A DNA stretch of 64,000 nt, from contig CAWAWJ010000001.1 in assembly GCA_963785735.1 (NCBI GenBank), positions 1 to 64,000 on the forward strand. Direction: 5' to 3'. The notes under the pieces were generated by a model. That model ran no database searches. It saw only the letters and a list, made by a program, of their open reading frames with translations, and was not told the DNA's origin. Below are positions 1 through 9,600 of the stretch, one piece after another; position 1 is the stretch's first letter; each line of letters begins with the position of its first letter. A program made the translations under genes and the position numbers. The stretch comes from REEB95 sp963785735. GTDB lineage: Bacteria; Pseudomonadota; Alphaproteobacteria; ATCC43930; CGMCC-115725.

Positions 1-711
1 CGAGGGATGGCGCAAGCCCTCGCGTTGCGGCGCGTTACCGGCGTTGAAATGGATCAAGGGCACCGCCATCCATTCCGCGGTCGCGCCGAAGAGCGAGACC
101 TCGATCAGCGCGCCCCGGCCGCCGCGCTCGCGGGCATAGAGCGCCTCGAGGATCGCGGCATGGGCGTTCAAGCCCGCGGCGATGTCGGAGACCGAGACGC
201 CGACCCGCCCCGGCGCCTCGGGCGGGCCGGTCAATGACACCAATCCGGTTTCGGCCTGGATCAGCAAGTCATAGGCCTTCATGTCGCGGTAAGGACCGCT
301 TTCGCCATAGCCCGAGATCGAGCAGACGATGAGACGCTTGTGCTTGCGGTGAAGCTCCGCCGGATCGAAGCCCGCGCGCGACGCGGCGCCGGGCGCGAAA
401 TTCTGGATGAACACGTCGGCGCGCGCGATCATACGGCGCAGCAGCGCCTTGTCCGGGCTTCGCTTGATGTCGAGCGCGATCGATTGCTTGCCGCGATTGA
501 GCCAGACGAAATAGCTCGAAAGCCCGCCGCCGGCGCGGTCGTAGAAGCGGGCGAAATCGCCCTCCTTGCGCTCGATCTTGATCACCCGCGCCCCGGCATC
601 GGCCAGCCGGCAGGAACAGAGCGGCGCCGCCACCGCCTGTTCCAGCGCCACCACCAGCAGCCCGCTCAGGGGTTCTTTGGGCGGCCTCTTGGTCTTGGTT
701 TTCCTCGCCAT
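1..711 (-). CDS. CaiB/BaiF (family III) CoA-transferase, 3' end outside window
   Basis: Moves CoA between carboxylic acids in the cytosol. The reading frame opens at ATG 711 and stays open to the window edge, giving 237 residues of a family normally near 400, so the C-terminal part is missing only because the window ends. Visible family features are the N-terminal CoA-binding region (GARVIKIE, around residue 41), the NRGKQSIALD stretch, GYGESGPYR near residue 135, and the candidate nucleophilic Asp near residue 176 (VSVSDIAAG), matching the catalytic Asp of formyl-CoA transferase. It is divergent from the dehydrogenase starting at 790 and may share its control region. Substrate cannot be told from sequence. 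Confidence 0.9.
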   Translation of the reverse strand, partial: MARKTKTKRPPKEPLSGLLVVALEQAVAAPLCSCRLADAGARVIKIERKEGDFARFYDRAGGGLSSYFVWLNRGKQSIALDIKRSPDKALLRRMIARADVFIQNFAPGAASRAGFDPAELHRKHKRLIVCSISGYGESGPYRDMKAYDLLIQAETGLVSLTGPPEAPGRVGVSVSDIAAGLNAHAAILEALYARERGGRGALIEVSLFGATAEWMAVPLIHFNAGNAPQREGLRHPS

Positions 712-789
712 CCGCATAGCTTTGGCCGCCGCGGCGGTTCCCTGTCAACCGCCCGAATGCTAAAGGGTTGCGCCGGGAGGAAACAGGCG

Positions 790-1758
790 ATGATGCAGGT
801 GGCGATACTCGACGATTATCAGCGCGCGGCGCTCAAACTGGCCGATTGGAAAAGACTCGAGCCCGGGGTGCAGGTTCAATCCTTTCCCGCGCCTATCGCC
901 GACCAAGCCGAGCTCGCCAAGCGCCTCCACGTATTCGAGGCCGTGGTGCTGATGCGCGAGCGCACGCTTTTCCCCAAGGCGCTCATCGACAAGCTCCCCA
1001 ATCTGCGCCTCATCGTCACCGCCGGCATGCGCAACGCCGCGATCGACGTCGAAGCGGCCACGGCCCGCGGCATCCAGGTTTGCGGCACCGAGACCTTGGG
1101 CTATCCCACCGCCGAGCTCGCCTGGGGCCTCATTATCGGCTTGGCGCGCAAGATCCCCGAGGAATGGGCGGCGTTGCGCCAGGGAAAGTGGCAATCGCGC
1201 CTCGGCACGGGGCTCAAGGGCAAGGTTTTGGGCGTGATCGGCCTCGGCAGGCTGGGCTCCCAGATGGCGTCCATCGGCAAGGCCTTCGGCATGGAGATCA
1301 TCGCCTGGAGCCCGAACCTGACCGCGGACAAGGCCAAGGCCGCTGGCGCCGATCTTGTTTCCAAGGACGAGCTTTTCGCCCGCGCCGATGTCGTCACCAT
1401 CCATCTGGTGCTGGGCGATCGTTCCCGGGGGCTGGTCGGCCCCGCCGAGCTCGCCCGCATGAAGCCCTCGGCCTATCTCGTCAACACCTCGCGCGGCCCG
1501 ATCGTCCAGGAGAAGGCGCTTATTGAAGCGCTCAAATCGCGCCGCATCGCCGGGGCGGCGGTGGACGTGTTCGACCGCGAGCCAGTGCCGAAGGATCATC
1601 CCTATCTGGCGCTCGACAATCTGCTGGCGACGCCGCATCTCGGATACGTCACCGAGGAAAATTACCGCCAAGTCTATGGCGAGGCGGTCGAGGACATCGG
1701 CGCCTTCCTCGCGGGAAAACCCATCCGCGCCATCAACGCCCCGCCCGGCCGGGGATGA
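790..1758 (+). CDS. D-2-hydroxyacid dehydrogenase family protein
   Basis: NAD(P)-dependent oxidoreductase of the D-isomer 2-hydroxyacid dehydrogenase family, 322 aa, normal length. The Rossmann motif GLGRLG lies at residues 151-156. The catalytic triad is present: Arg235 in NTSRGPIV, Glu264 in DVFDREP and His283 in TPHLGY. The start was chosen because ATG 790 follows a GGAGG (about 776-780) and the family N-terminus begins there; the frame is open further upstream, but that stretch is antisense to the CoA-transferase. Substrate is unknown (phosphoglycerate, glyoxylate/hydroxypyruvate and other 2-oxoacids are all possible). Confidence 0.92.
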   Translation: MMQVAILDDYQRAALKLADWKRLEPGVQVQSFPAPIADQAELAKRLHVFEAVVLMRERTLFPKALIDKLPNLRLIVTAGMRNAAIDVEAATARGIQVCGTETLGYPTAELAWGLIIGLARKIPEEWAALRQGKWQSRLGTGLKGKVLGVIGLGRLGSQMASIGKAFGMEIIAWSPNLTADKAKAAGADLVSKDELFARADVVTIHLVLGDRSRGLVGPAELARMKPSAYLVNTSRGPIVQEKALIEALKSRRIAGAAVDVFDREPVPKDHPYLALDNLLATPHLGYVTEENYRQVYGEAVEDIGAFLAGKPIRAINAPPGRG

Positions 1759-1781
1759 CCGAATGCTCATCCCCCTATAGA
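1751..1781 (+). promoter_or_regulatory. Promoter-like element 1 upstream of TPR-CHAT 1
   Basis: GGGGATGAC at 1751-1759 and TATAGA at 1776-1781 are 16 nt apart. The same pair with the same spacing recurs at 4607-4637 before the next gene, and a looser version lies at 9881-9850 on the other strand before TPR-CHAT 2. TATAGA resembles a -10 box; the upstream part does not match the TTGACA consensus, so which sigma factor or activator reads it is open. Confidence 0.4.
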
Positions 1782-1848
1782 TTGGGCGGCCAAGGCTCAT
1801 CGAGCTTCATGCCGGCCTTCCGGCCAAGCTGAATTTCCAAGGAAAAAC

Positions 1849-4578
1849 ATGCGCCGTTTCCCGCCGATGCTGTCGCTGCTGGCGGCGCTTTGCGCCGCCT
1901 CGCCCGTCTTCGCGCAATCCGCCGCGTTCAGCCGCGCCTGGCAGCAAAGCAACGCCCTGATCGACGCCGGGAAATACACCGAGGCGGAAAGCTGGGCGAA
2001 GCAGGCCGTCAGCCTGGCGCAGGCCGAATCCGGCCCGGCCAGCGGCGACTACGCCAGCACCATTTACAACCTAGCGCGGATTTACCGTTACGAGGGCCGC
2101 TACGCCGAAGCCCTGCCGCTCTACCAGCGCGCGCTCGCCATTTACGAGAAGGGGTTCGGGCCGGATCATCCCTATGTCGCCGCCGTGCTCGACAACATCG
2201 CCGAGGTCTACCGCGCGCAGGACCGCTACGCCGAGGCCGAGCCGCTCGACCAGCGCGCCCTGGCGATCCGCGAAAAGAATCCGGGGCCCGATAGTCCGGA
2301 GACGGCGCTGAGCCTCAACGACCTGGCCGCGCTCTATCACGACGAGGGCCGTTACGCCGAAGCCCTCCCGCTCTACCAGAGATCGCTCGCGATCGGCGAG
2401 AAGACGCGCGGGCCCAACAGCCCCGATGTCGCCGCCATCCTCACCAACCTGGCCCTGATCTACGGCACGTTGGGCCGCGCCGCCGACGCCCTGCCGCTCT
2501 ACCAGCGGGCGCTCGCGATCGACGAGAAGACGCTCGGTCCCGATCATCCGCTGGTCGCGGTGACCCTCGACAACCTAGCCGGGCTCTATGACGACCAGGG
2601 CCGCTACGCCGACGCCGAGCCGCTCCAGAAGCGCGCGCTCGCGATCGACGAGAAGGCGTTCGGTCCCGAGCATCCCGCCGTTGCCCACGACCTCGACAAT
2701 CTGGCCGGGATATACCGGGTGCAGGGCCGCTACGCCGACGCCCTGGCGCTCTATCAGCGCGCGCTGGCGATCCATGTGAAGACGCTCGGCCCCAATCATC
2801 CCGATGTGGCGAAGAGCCTCACCAACATCGCCTTGGTCTATGGCGCGGCGGGCCGCTACGCCGATGCGTTCCCGTTCGCCCACCGCGCCGCAATCATCAT
2901 GGCCCTGCGCGGTGTCCGCGCGAAAGCCGACGACAAAGGCAGCCAAGCCGAGTTACGCAGTCAACGCGATATCTTCCTCAACGACGTGGCGGTGGCGGGG
3001 CGGCTGTCGGCGGCCAACACGCCCGACGCCCCGCGCTTCCGGGAAGAAGCCTTCGCCGCCATGCAATGGTCCAAGGCCTCGGATACGGCGGCGGCGGTTT
3101 CGCATGTGGCGGCGCGCTTCGCCGCCGGCAGCGACGATCTGGCCAATCTGGTGCGCCAGCGCCAGGACACGCAGAACCGGCTCGATTCCGACGAAGCGCA
3201 GATTCTCGGCGCGGTAAGCCAGCCATCCGGGAAACGCTCGGCCCCGGCCGAAGCGGCGCTCCGCGCCGATGCCGATAATTTGCGCCAGCGCCTGACGCAG
3301 CTCGATGCCGCGCTCGCGGCGAAGTTCCCGGCCTATGCCGAGCTCGCCAGCCCGAGGCCCGTCACCATCGCCGAAACTCAGAAGCTGCTCGCACCGAACC
3401 AGGCGATGCTCGTCTATGCCGTGGGGACGAATGAAAGCTATATCGCGGCGGTCACCCACGACAACGCCGGGATTTTCGGTGTCCCGGTCGGCGCCAAGGA
3501 CCTGACGGCGGCGGTGAAAAAATTGCGGAGCAGTCTCAATCCGGAAGGCAAGACCAGCGTGCCGCCCTTCGAGGCGAGCGCCGCCTATCGGCTCTACCAG
3601 CAACTCTTCGCCCCGGCCGAGCCCGCACTCAAGGGCGTGACGCAGCTCTATGTCGTGACCGACGGCGCGCTCGAAAGCCTGCCCTTGGGTGTGCTGCTAA
3701 CCGCGAAGCCCCCGGCCGATACCCTACCCGCATCCGCGCCCGATCAATTGCGCGATGCCCCTTGGCTCGCCCGGCGTTATGCGGTGAGCGTACTGCCTTC
3801 GGTCTCTTCCTTGAAAGCGCTGCGGCAATTCGCCGGATCCGCGCATGCGCCGCAGCCCTTCATGGGCTTCGGCGATCCGGCGCTGAAGCCGCAACCGGGC
3901 GATAACCGCGGCGCGCCGGCAAGCGGCGGCACCGTGCAATCGATCTATCGCGGCGGTGGGGTCGATCAGGCGGAACTGCGCGACCTGCCGTCGCTGCCCG
4001 ATACCGCCGGCGAACTTCAGGCCGAGGCTAAGCTGTTCAAGGCCGGCGTGGATTCGGTTCTGCTGCTTGAGGCCGCCACGGTGACGGCGGTGAAACACGC
4101 CGATCTCCAGAGCCGCCGCATCCTCGCTTTCGCCACCCATGGGCTGTTGGCCGGCGAAGTCGGCGTGGCCGAGCCTGGCCTCGTGATGACGCCGCCCGCC
4201 AATCCCACGCCCCAGGACGATGGGTTGCTGAAGGCGAGCGAAATCGCGCAATTGAAGCTCAACGCCGATCTGGTGATTCTGTCGGCCTGCAACACGGCCG
4301 CTTCCGACGGCACGCCCGGCGCGGAAGGGTTCTCGGGGCTGTCGAAAGCCTTCCTCTATGCCGGCGCGCGCTCGCTGATGGTCTCGCATTGGTCGGTGGT
4401 GTCGGATTCGACGGTCGAAATCATGACCCGCATGGCGACGCATCTCGAGGAAAAGGGCGTCGGCCGCGCCGAGGCGCTGAAGCGCGCCGAGATCGATCTG
4501 ATGGACGACAAGGACCATCCGCAATTCGCCCATCCGCTGTTCTGGGCGCCCTTCGTGGTGGTGGGCGAAGGCGGCTGA
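1849..4578 (+). CDS. Exported TPR-CHAT protease-like protein 1
   Basis: A 909-residue protein with a Sec signal peptide (MRRFPPML..., likely cleavage after ...SPVFAQ). About seven 42-residue kinesin-light-chain-type TPRs follow (residues about 65-350, e.g. RYAEALPLYQRALAI), then a helical linker and a C-terminal CHAT domain of the caspase/separase fold. The CHAT catalytic dyad is visible as His764 (ATHGLLAGE) and Cys814 (LSACNTA). In CHAT proteins the TPRs typically bind partners and the CHAT domain cleaves proteins; substrate here is unknown. Export to the periplasm is inferred from the signal peptide. It heads a cluster with an exported Cys-containing protein, a lipoprotein and TPR-CHAT 2. 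It is very similar to the gene at 60684-63362, so the two are paralogues. Confidence 0.9.
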   Translation: MRRFPPMLSLLAALCAASPVFAQSAAFSRAWQQSNALIDAGKYTEAESWAKQAVSLAQAESGPASGDYASTIYNLARIYRYEGRYAEALPLYQRALAIYEKGFGPDHPYVAAVLDNIAEVYRAQDRYAEAEPLDQRALAIREKNPGPDSPETALSLNDLAALYHDEGRYAEALPLYQRSLAIGEKTRGPNSPDVAAILTNLALIYGTLGRAADALPLYQRALAIDEKTLGPDHPLVAVTLDNLAGLYDDQGRYADAEPLQKRALAIDEKAFGPEHPAVAHDLDNLAGIYRVQGRYADALALYQRALAIHVKTLGPNHPDVAKSLTNIALVYGAAGRYADAFPFAHRAAIIMALRGVRAKADDKGSQAELRSQRDIFLNDVAVAGRLSAANTPDAPRFREEAFAAMQWSKASDTAAAVSHVAARFAAGSDDLANLVRQRQDTQNRLDSDEAQILGAVSQPSGKRSAPAEAALRADADNLRQRLTQLDAALAAKFPAYAELASPRPVTIAETQKLLAPNQAMLVYAVGTNESYIAAVTHDNAGIFGVPVGAKDLTAAVKKLRSSLNPEGKTSVPPFEASAAYRLYQQLFAPAEPALKGVTQLYVVTDGALESLPLGVLLTAKPPADTLPASAPDQLRDAPWLARRYAVSVLPSVSSLKALRQFAGSAHAPQPFMGFGDPALKPQPGDNRGAPASGGTVQSIYRGGGVDQAELRDLPSLPDTAGELQAEAKLFKAGVDSVLLLEAATVTAVKHADLQSRRILAFATHGLLAGEVGVAEPGLVMTPPANPTPQDDGLLKASEIAQLKLNADLVILSACNTAASDGTPGAEGFSGLSKAFLYAGARSLMVSHWSVVSDSTVEIMTRMATHLEEKGVGRAEALKRAEIDLMDDKDHPQFAHPLFWAPFVVVGEGG

Positions 4579-4606
4579 CCCGGCCCGAACCCGGCGCCGG
4601 TTTGCC

Positions 4607-4637
4607 GGGGATGACGGGATGCCAAGGCGCCTATAGA
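4607..4637 (+). promoter_or_regulatory. Promoter-like element 2 upstream of small exported protein
   Basis: GGGGATGAC (4607-4615), 16 nt, then TATAGA (4632-4637), the same arrangement as at 1751-1781. It sits between the stop of TPR-CHAT 1 and the start of the small exported protein with a 38-nt leader, suggesting that gene also has its own promoter. Confidence 0.4.
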
Positions 4638-4675
4638 CTGGCGCCCGGCTCATCCATCCGGGGGAGGATCGCTTG

Positions 4676-4969
4676 GTGAAGTCAAAATTCTTCGTCATTC
4701 CGCTGGCCTTGGCGGCCGGCCTCGGCGCGGTCCAGCCGGTTCCGGCGCGGGCGCAAAGCGCCGACCAAGCCACCTATCAAAAGAGCCTCGCCGCCTATAA
4801 CGCCCAATGCAGCGGCGTCACCGCGAGCAACGCCGCGCTCTATCAGCAATGCGCGGCCCAGAAAGCCAAGCTCGACAGCCAGAAGCAGAAGCTGTCGAGC
4901 GGGAAGCCGGCCAGCGGCGATATTCCCCTGACATTACGGGGCGGCAGCCACGGCGGTGGCGACGACTAA
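4676..4969 (+). CDS. Small exported protein, two cysteines, Gly-rich tail
   Basis: A 97-residue protein of no recognised family. It has a clear signal peptide (MKSKFFVIPLALAAG..., Ala-rich, ending near PARAQS) and a mature part of about 70 residues with two Cys (AQCSG and QQCAA), a Lys/Gln-rich helix and a tail LRGGSHGGGDD. The start was set at GTG 4676, 7 nt after GGAGGA (4663-4668); TTG 4673 would be too close. It lies between TPR-CHAT 1 and a convergent lipoprotein gene, so it may be a partner or substrate of the CHAT proteins; that is inference from position only. Confidence 0.75.
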   Translation: MKSKFFVIPLALAAGLGAVQPVPARAQSADQATYQKSLAAYNAQCSGVTASNAALYQQCAAQKAKLDSQKQKLSSGKPASGDIPLTLRGGSHGGGDD

Positions 4970-4984
4970 ATCCGGCGGGGTGAT

Positions 4985-6577
4985 CTAGCTTCCACCCACG
5001 GAAATGGTCGGCGTCAGCGGCGGCGATTGCGACGGAATCGCCATCATCGTCATGAACAGCGACAGCAGCTGGAAATTCTTCTGCGATATCTTGTCGTCGG
5101 CGTCGATGTAATACCAGTGATCCCCGTCGGAATAGGCGACATAGGGCGGCTTCGAGGCCAGCTTGTCGTCGACCACGATCAGCACATAGCGCCGCATCTT
5201 CCCCAGCCAGGCGTTCATCCGGATATGCTCGCCGTCGAGGAAATCCACGCGCTGCGGATTCACCTGCTGGGCATTGGCCTGAATTCTGGGATCGGCGGTC
5301 TCGTAAGCGTAAGGCACGCGGTTGTCCGTGATGCCGCCGATCCATTCGCCGATCCTGGCTTTCCGCGTCTTGTCGGTAACCGGGTTGTCGCAGCCGGCGG
5401 GTTTCGCCGGATCCGCCGGCGTTTTGCGCTCGGGCGGGCAGCCGAAGGAATCCTCGTCGCCCGGCAGAAGGGTGTAAAAGCTCGCGCCGTCGACATCCTG
5501 GTTCCAGGGATGGGCGACCACGGCGCGGTAAGCCGCCGGCGTCATGAATTCGATCAGCGGCCGCGGCAGTTCCGTCGCCGTCTTGAGGATGCCGATAGCG
5601 GAACGGGTGCGCAGCATCGGCGCGTGATTCTCGATTGCCGCGGCGCCGGTGTTCTTGAACGGCACCGGGCTCACGCGCAGCTCGATCCAGGGCCGCAGGC
5701 AGGCGATCGTCTTCTTGAAATCGGCGCCGTTCGCGATGGCCGTGTCGATGTTCTTGTCGAGCGAAGCCAGATCGATCGTCTTGCAGCCCTTGTTGGTCTC
5801 GGGCACGGATTGCGTGCCCTGATAGAGCCGCAACAGCCGGGCCCAGAGCTGAAGATAGCGCCGCGCGCTGTTGAGCTGCGCGCCGGACTGGGCCGGGTTG
5901 AGGTCGTGCGGGTGATAGGGCAAGAGGTATAGGACCAGGGCGTCGTTCTGCGCCGCGCCCGAAGCGCCCTCGCCCTTGCCGGCGGCGGTGGTTTCGGATT
6001 TGGCGGCGACCAGTTCCAAGGAGGTGCCGAGCTCGTCGATCGTGTTCAGCGCCAGGTAGAACTCGTCGGGATCGAGCGTCATGTAGTCGGTGGCGAAATC
6101 CAGCACCGGCACGATCGACCAGCTCGAATCATAAAGCTGCGCCAGGGAATTGACGTTAACCGGCGTGACCAGTTGCGCCACCAGCGCCTGGCCCAAAAGC
6201 GGCTGATAACGGATGGTCGGCGATTCCGTGTATTGCGCCGTGCCCTGCGCGCTCCCCAGCCGGCCGGTATAGGTTCCGGTCGCGCCGGTGGAAAGCCGGT
6301 TTCCCGCCTCGGCGCCGATGCTGGTGGCCGCGCCCACCAGCGAGCCCTGGAAGGTCTGGGAGGCGTCCACCTCGGTCACGTCCATGAACAAGGTGGGCTC
6401 GTGGTTGTAGACCCGGACGATGTTCGACATCATCTGTTCCATCGAGGTGTTCTGGATGACGCCGTTATAGCGGTCGCGGCCCTGGTCGATCGCCTTCGGG
6501 CCAAGCCATTGGCAGCCGGCCAAGGCCAGGAACGCCCCGGCGGCTAGCGCGGGCGCGCAGATTATCGGACGATAAAT
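4985..6577 (-). CDS. Predicted lipoprotein of the TPR-CHAT cluster, probable ATT start
   Basis: A 530-residue exported protein without a family I recognise. An N-terminal lipoprotein signal ends in the lipobox LALAGC and is followed by QWLGPKAID. The only start giving a full signal peptide is ATT at 6577-6575, preceded by GGAGGAG (6590-6584) with a 6-nt spacer; no ATG, GTG or TTG lies upstream in frame, and TTG 6523 would leave only two residues before the lipobox Cys. Mature regions are rich in Gly, Ala and Thr early, then mixed alpha/beta, with a Cys-containing segment near CPPERKTPADPAKPAGC. It follows TPR-CHAT 2 by 64 nt on the same strand, so co-transcription is likely. Possibly a membrane-anchored partner. 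Confidence 0.75.
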   Translation of the reverse strand: MYRPIICAPALAAGAFLALAGCQWLGPKAIDQGRDRYNGVIQNTSMEQMMSNIVRVYNHEPTLFMDVTEVDASQTFQGSLVGAATSIGAEAGNRLSTGATGTYTGRLGSAQGTAQYTESPTIRYQPLLGQALVAQLVTPVNVNSLAQLYDSSWSIVPVLDFATDYMTLDPDEFYLALNTIDELGTSLELVAAKSETTAAGKGEGASGAAQNDALVLYLLPYHPHDLNPAQSGAQLNSARRYLQLWARLLRLYQGTQSVPETNKGCKTIDLASLDKNIDTAIANGADFKKTIACLRPWIELRVSPVPFKNTGAAAIENHAPMLRTRSAIGILKTATELPRPLIEFMTPAAYRAVVAHPWNQDVDGASFYTLLPGDEDSFGCPPERKTPADPAKPAGCDNPVTDKTRKARIGEWIGGITDNRVPYAYETADPRIQANAQQVNPQRVDFLDGEHIRMNAWLGKMRRYVLIVVDDKLASKPPYVAYSDGDHWYYIDADDKISQKNFQLLSLFMTMMAIPSQSPPLTPTISVGGS

Positions 6578-6641
6578 GGGTAACTCCTCCCCCGAAACGA
6601 CCGGGTTCCGATACTAGCCAAGGACCCGGAAGGGGCCAAGC

Positions 6642-9600
6642 CTAAGAACCGTCCCCCACCAGCGAGAACGGCGCCCAGAAGAGAGGGTGGGCGTAGCTGA
6701 AGAGGGTCTTCTTGCTCGCCGCATCGACATAGCCAGGGCCGTCGATCAGCGCCAATTCCGACTGGCGCAGCGCCTCGGCGCGGGTCGGATCGGCATTGCT
6801 CGCCTGGCGCTTGAAGAGGCCGGTGGTCAATTCCCGCGCCGAGGTGGTTTCGACCGGCCAGTTGGAAACGAGAAGCGCGCGCGACCCGGCGTAGAAGAAG
6901 GCCATGCCCAGCCCCGACACCGCCTCGGCCCCGGCGCCGCCGCCCGACGCGGTATTGCAGGCCGACAGCACCACCCAATCGGCGTTGAGTTGCAGGCCGA
7001 GGATCTTGCTCACGGTGAGCAAGCCGTTGCCGTCGATATGCGCGACCGAAGGCGCGCTCAAGGCCAGCGCCGGCTCGGTCAGCCCGTCAAGATCGCCCGG
7101 CACCAGGCCGTGGGTGGCGAACATCACCACGCGGCGGTTGTCGAGCTTGGTGCTGCGCACCGTCTTCTCATTGGCCGCGGCGCCCAGGAACACGTCGCGG
7201 GCGGGATCGGCCTTCAACGCTTCGGCCACCTGGCGCACCTCGGCGGCGGTGTCGGGGAGCCGCGGCAGCGAGGCGAGCTGGGCGCTGTTGTCGCCCTCGG
7301 TCTGGGGCGCGCTGCGCAGATGTATCTTCATGCCGCGCGTGGCGATCTCGCCATTCGCGCCGGCCGACGCCAGCTGCGCATTGCCGGGATTGTCCTCGCG
7401 TTCCCCGGCCGCCGCCTCCTTGGCGTTGAACCACGGATCGCCGAAGCCGATAAACGGCTCGCGGCCCGCGGGCGCCGGCGGCACCGCGCGCAAGGTCGTG
7501 AGCGAGGTCACCGAGGGCAGCTGCGTCACCGCCACCTGGCGGACGAGCCACGCCGTTTTCTTGTAGCCGGCGAAGGGCGCCTGGCCGGCATCCGCCGCCA
7601 CCGGCGCGTTCTGCGTCACCAGGAGCGCGAACGGCAATTGCCCGAGCGCGCCATGCGGCACGACCAGCAGGCTCTTGGCGCTTTGCCAGCCCGGCTTCAC
7701 CGGCTCGAGCAGGCTCGCATAGAGCTTGTAGGCGAGATCGATCCGGAAGGCCGGAATCTGGGCGAGGGTGTCGGCGCCCGGATCGAGCGCCTTGCGCAGA
7801 TCCTTGACCGTCTGGCCGATGTCGTCGCGCGACAGATTGGCGACCGCGAAGGATATCGCGCCGTCCTTGGGCACCGCCCAGACATAGGTCTTGGCGTCGC
7901 CGGTATAGACCGCGAACAATGCCTCGCCGGGTTTGAGCGCGGCCTGCACCTGCTCGACCGTCGCCGGCGCGGGATTAGTCAGCTTGTTGTATTCCGGAAA
8001 TTTCTGGGCGATCTGCTGGCGGATGTCGGCGCGCGCGGCACGCAACTGGTCGATCTGATCGTGGAGCTGAGCCAGCCCCTTGTCGTCGCGCTGGCCCGAG
8101 GGCAGCGCCATCTGATTGGCGAGCAAAGCCCCCAACGCCTGCACCTCGCGCTGGTCGTCCTGTTCCTTGCGGATGATGGCGGCGAGATTGGGATCCGAAA
8201 CATTGGCGCGCGCGGCGGCGGAAGCGAGCGCGCGCTGCACCGCGCGGCCCCGGACCGCGTCGGCGATACGGAAGGCCTCGGCGGCGGCGGCGGGGCTCCT
8301 GTCGGCGGCCAGCATGCCGAGATAGGTCTCGATGATGAATTGGAGGCGCTGGTCGCGCAGGCCCGCCGTGGCGCCGTCTCCGCTGTCGGATTGGGTCCCG
8401 GCGGCCAAAAGAACCGGCACGGCGTGGGCGAAATGCTGCTTCGCCTCGGCCGCGCCGCCGGTCGCCGCCAGGGACGCGGCCAACAGCCCCTCGGCTTCGG
8501 CGGTGGGATAGCGGTTTTCGCCCAGAAGCTGGGTGCGGGTGTCGAAGGCGGCGCGCGACACTTGGAGCGCGTCCTGCGCACGGCCGCCACGCAGATCGGC
8601 CACCGGCAGATCGAGGGTCTGGCCCAGCGCGTTCTTGAGCGCGGCGGGATTGCCGGCCAAGCCCTTGCGGATGGCGTCGAACTGCGCCAGCGCGTCGGCC
8701 CAGCGGCGCTCCGCCACCAGGGTCGAGGCCAGCACGACGCGCGCATTGTTGAGCATCAACGAGGACTGGTCGATGCCGAGCGTCTGATAAGTGTCGAGCG
8801 CCGTGCGCGCGAGCTTCTCGGCGTCCTTGAAGCGCCCCTGCTCGGCGACGACGCCGCCGAGCGATGTGATCGCCGCCACGGTATCGTTCGAATAACGGCC
8901 GTGAAGCTGAAGCTCGCTCAAGAGCGCGCGGCGCGCCTCGAACTCCGCTTCCAAGGGCCGGCCCTCTCGGCTGAGCACGTTCGCCAACTGCTCCTCGATC
9001 GAATCGGCGGCGACGGTGAAGGTGCCGCGCGGCGGATAGTTTTCGCCCGCCGTGTCGATTTCCGCCTGGCGCTCCTCATCGGCGGCACGGCGCAGCAGGG
9101 GTTCGGCCTCGGCCAGATTGCCCTTGAACCAGGCGACCTCGCCATGCGCCCGGTCGGTGTGGCCGGCAAACATGTTCCGGAAATTCTGGCCCAGGCGCCA
9201 AGAGCCGGATTGCTGTTTCAGCAGATCGATCTGGCGCAGCCAATCGTCGGCGGCGGCGAAATCGCCCGAGCGCGCGGCGTCGAGGGCATTGCCTTCGTCG
9301 ATGGTGAACAGCATGCCCATTTTCTGGCTGATCCGCTGGATGATCTCGGCAACCTGCGCGTTGAGCTTGAGCGCGGTTTGGTTGTTGCCGGCCCGCCGGT
9401 TGGCGCGCGCCAAGCTCGCCAGCGCCTGGGCATAGGTCAGCTGATCGTTTGCTTGATTGCGCTCGGCCAGCTCGACCGCCTTGGTGAAATCGGCGATCGC
9501 CTGCTGCTGGCGCCCGAGATTTTCGGCGGCATCGGCGCGCACGGAATAAAACTTTTGCAGATCGACGTCGCCGGCGCCCGAAGGCGGCTGGGCGTCGGCG

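Noticed and set aside
269..748. Open frame of 159 codons on the minus strand
   Set aside because: Arg/Gly/Ala-rich shadow of the CaiB-type gene, which reads as good protein in another frame from ATG 711.
2050..2900. 126-bp tandem repeats that might be read as a CRISPR or satellite
   Set aside because: Imperfect coding repeats of the 42-residue TPR units in TPR-CHAT 1; no regular spacer-repeat structure. No CRISPR array was found anywhere in the window.
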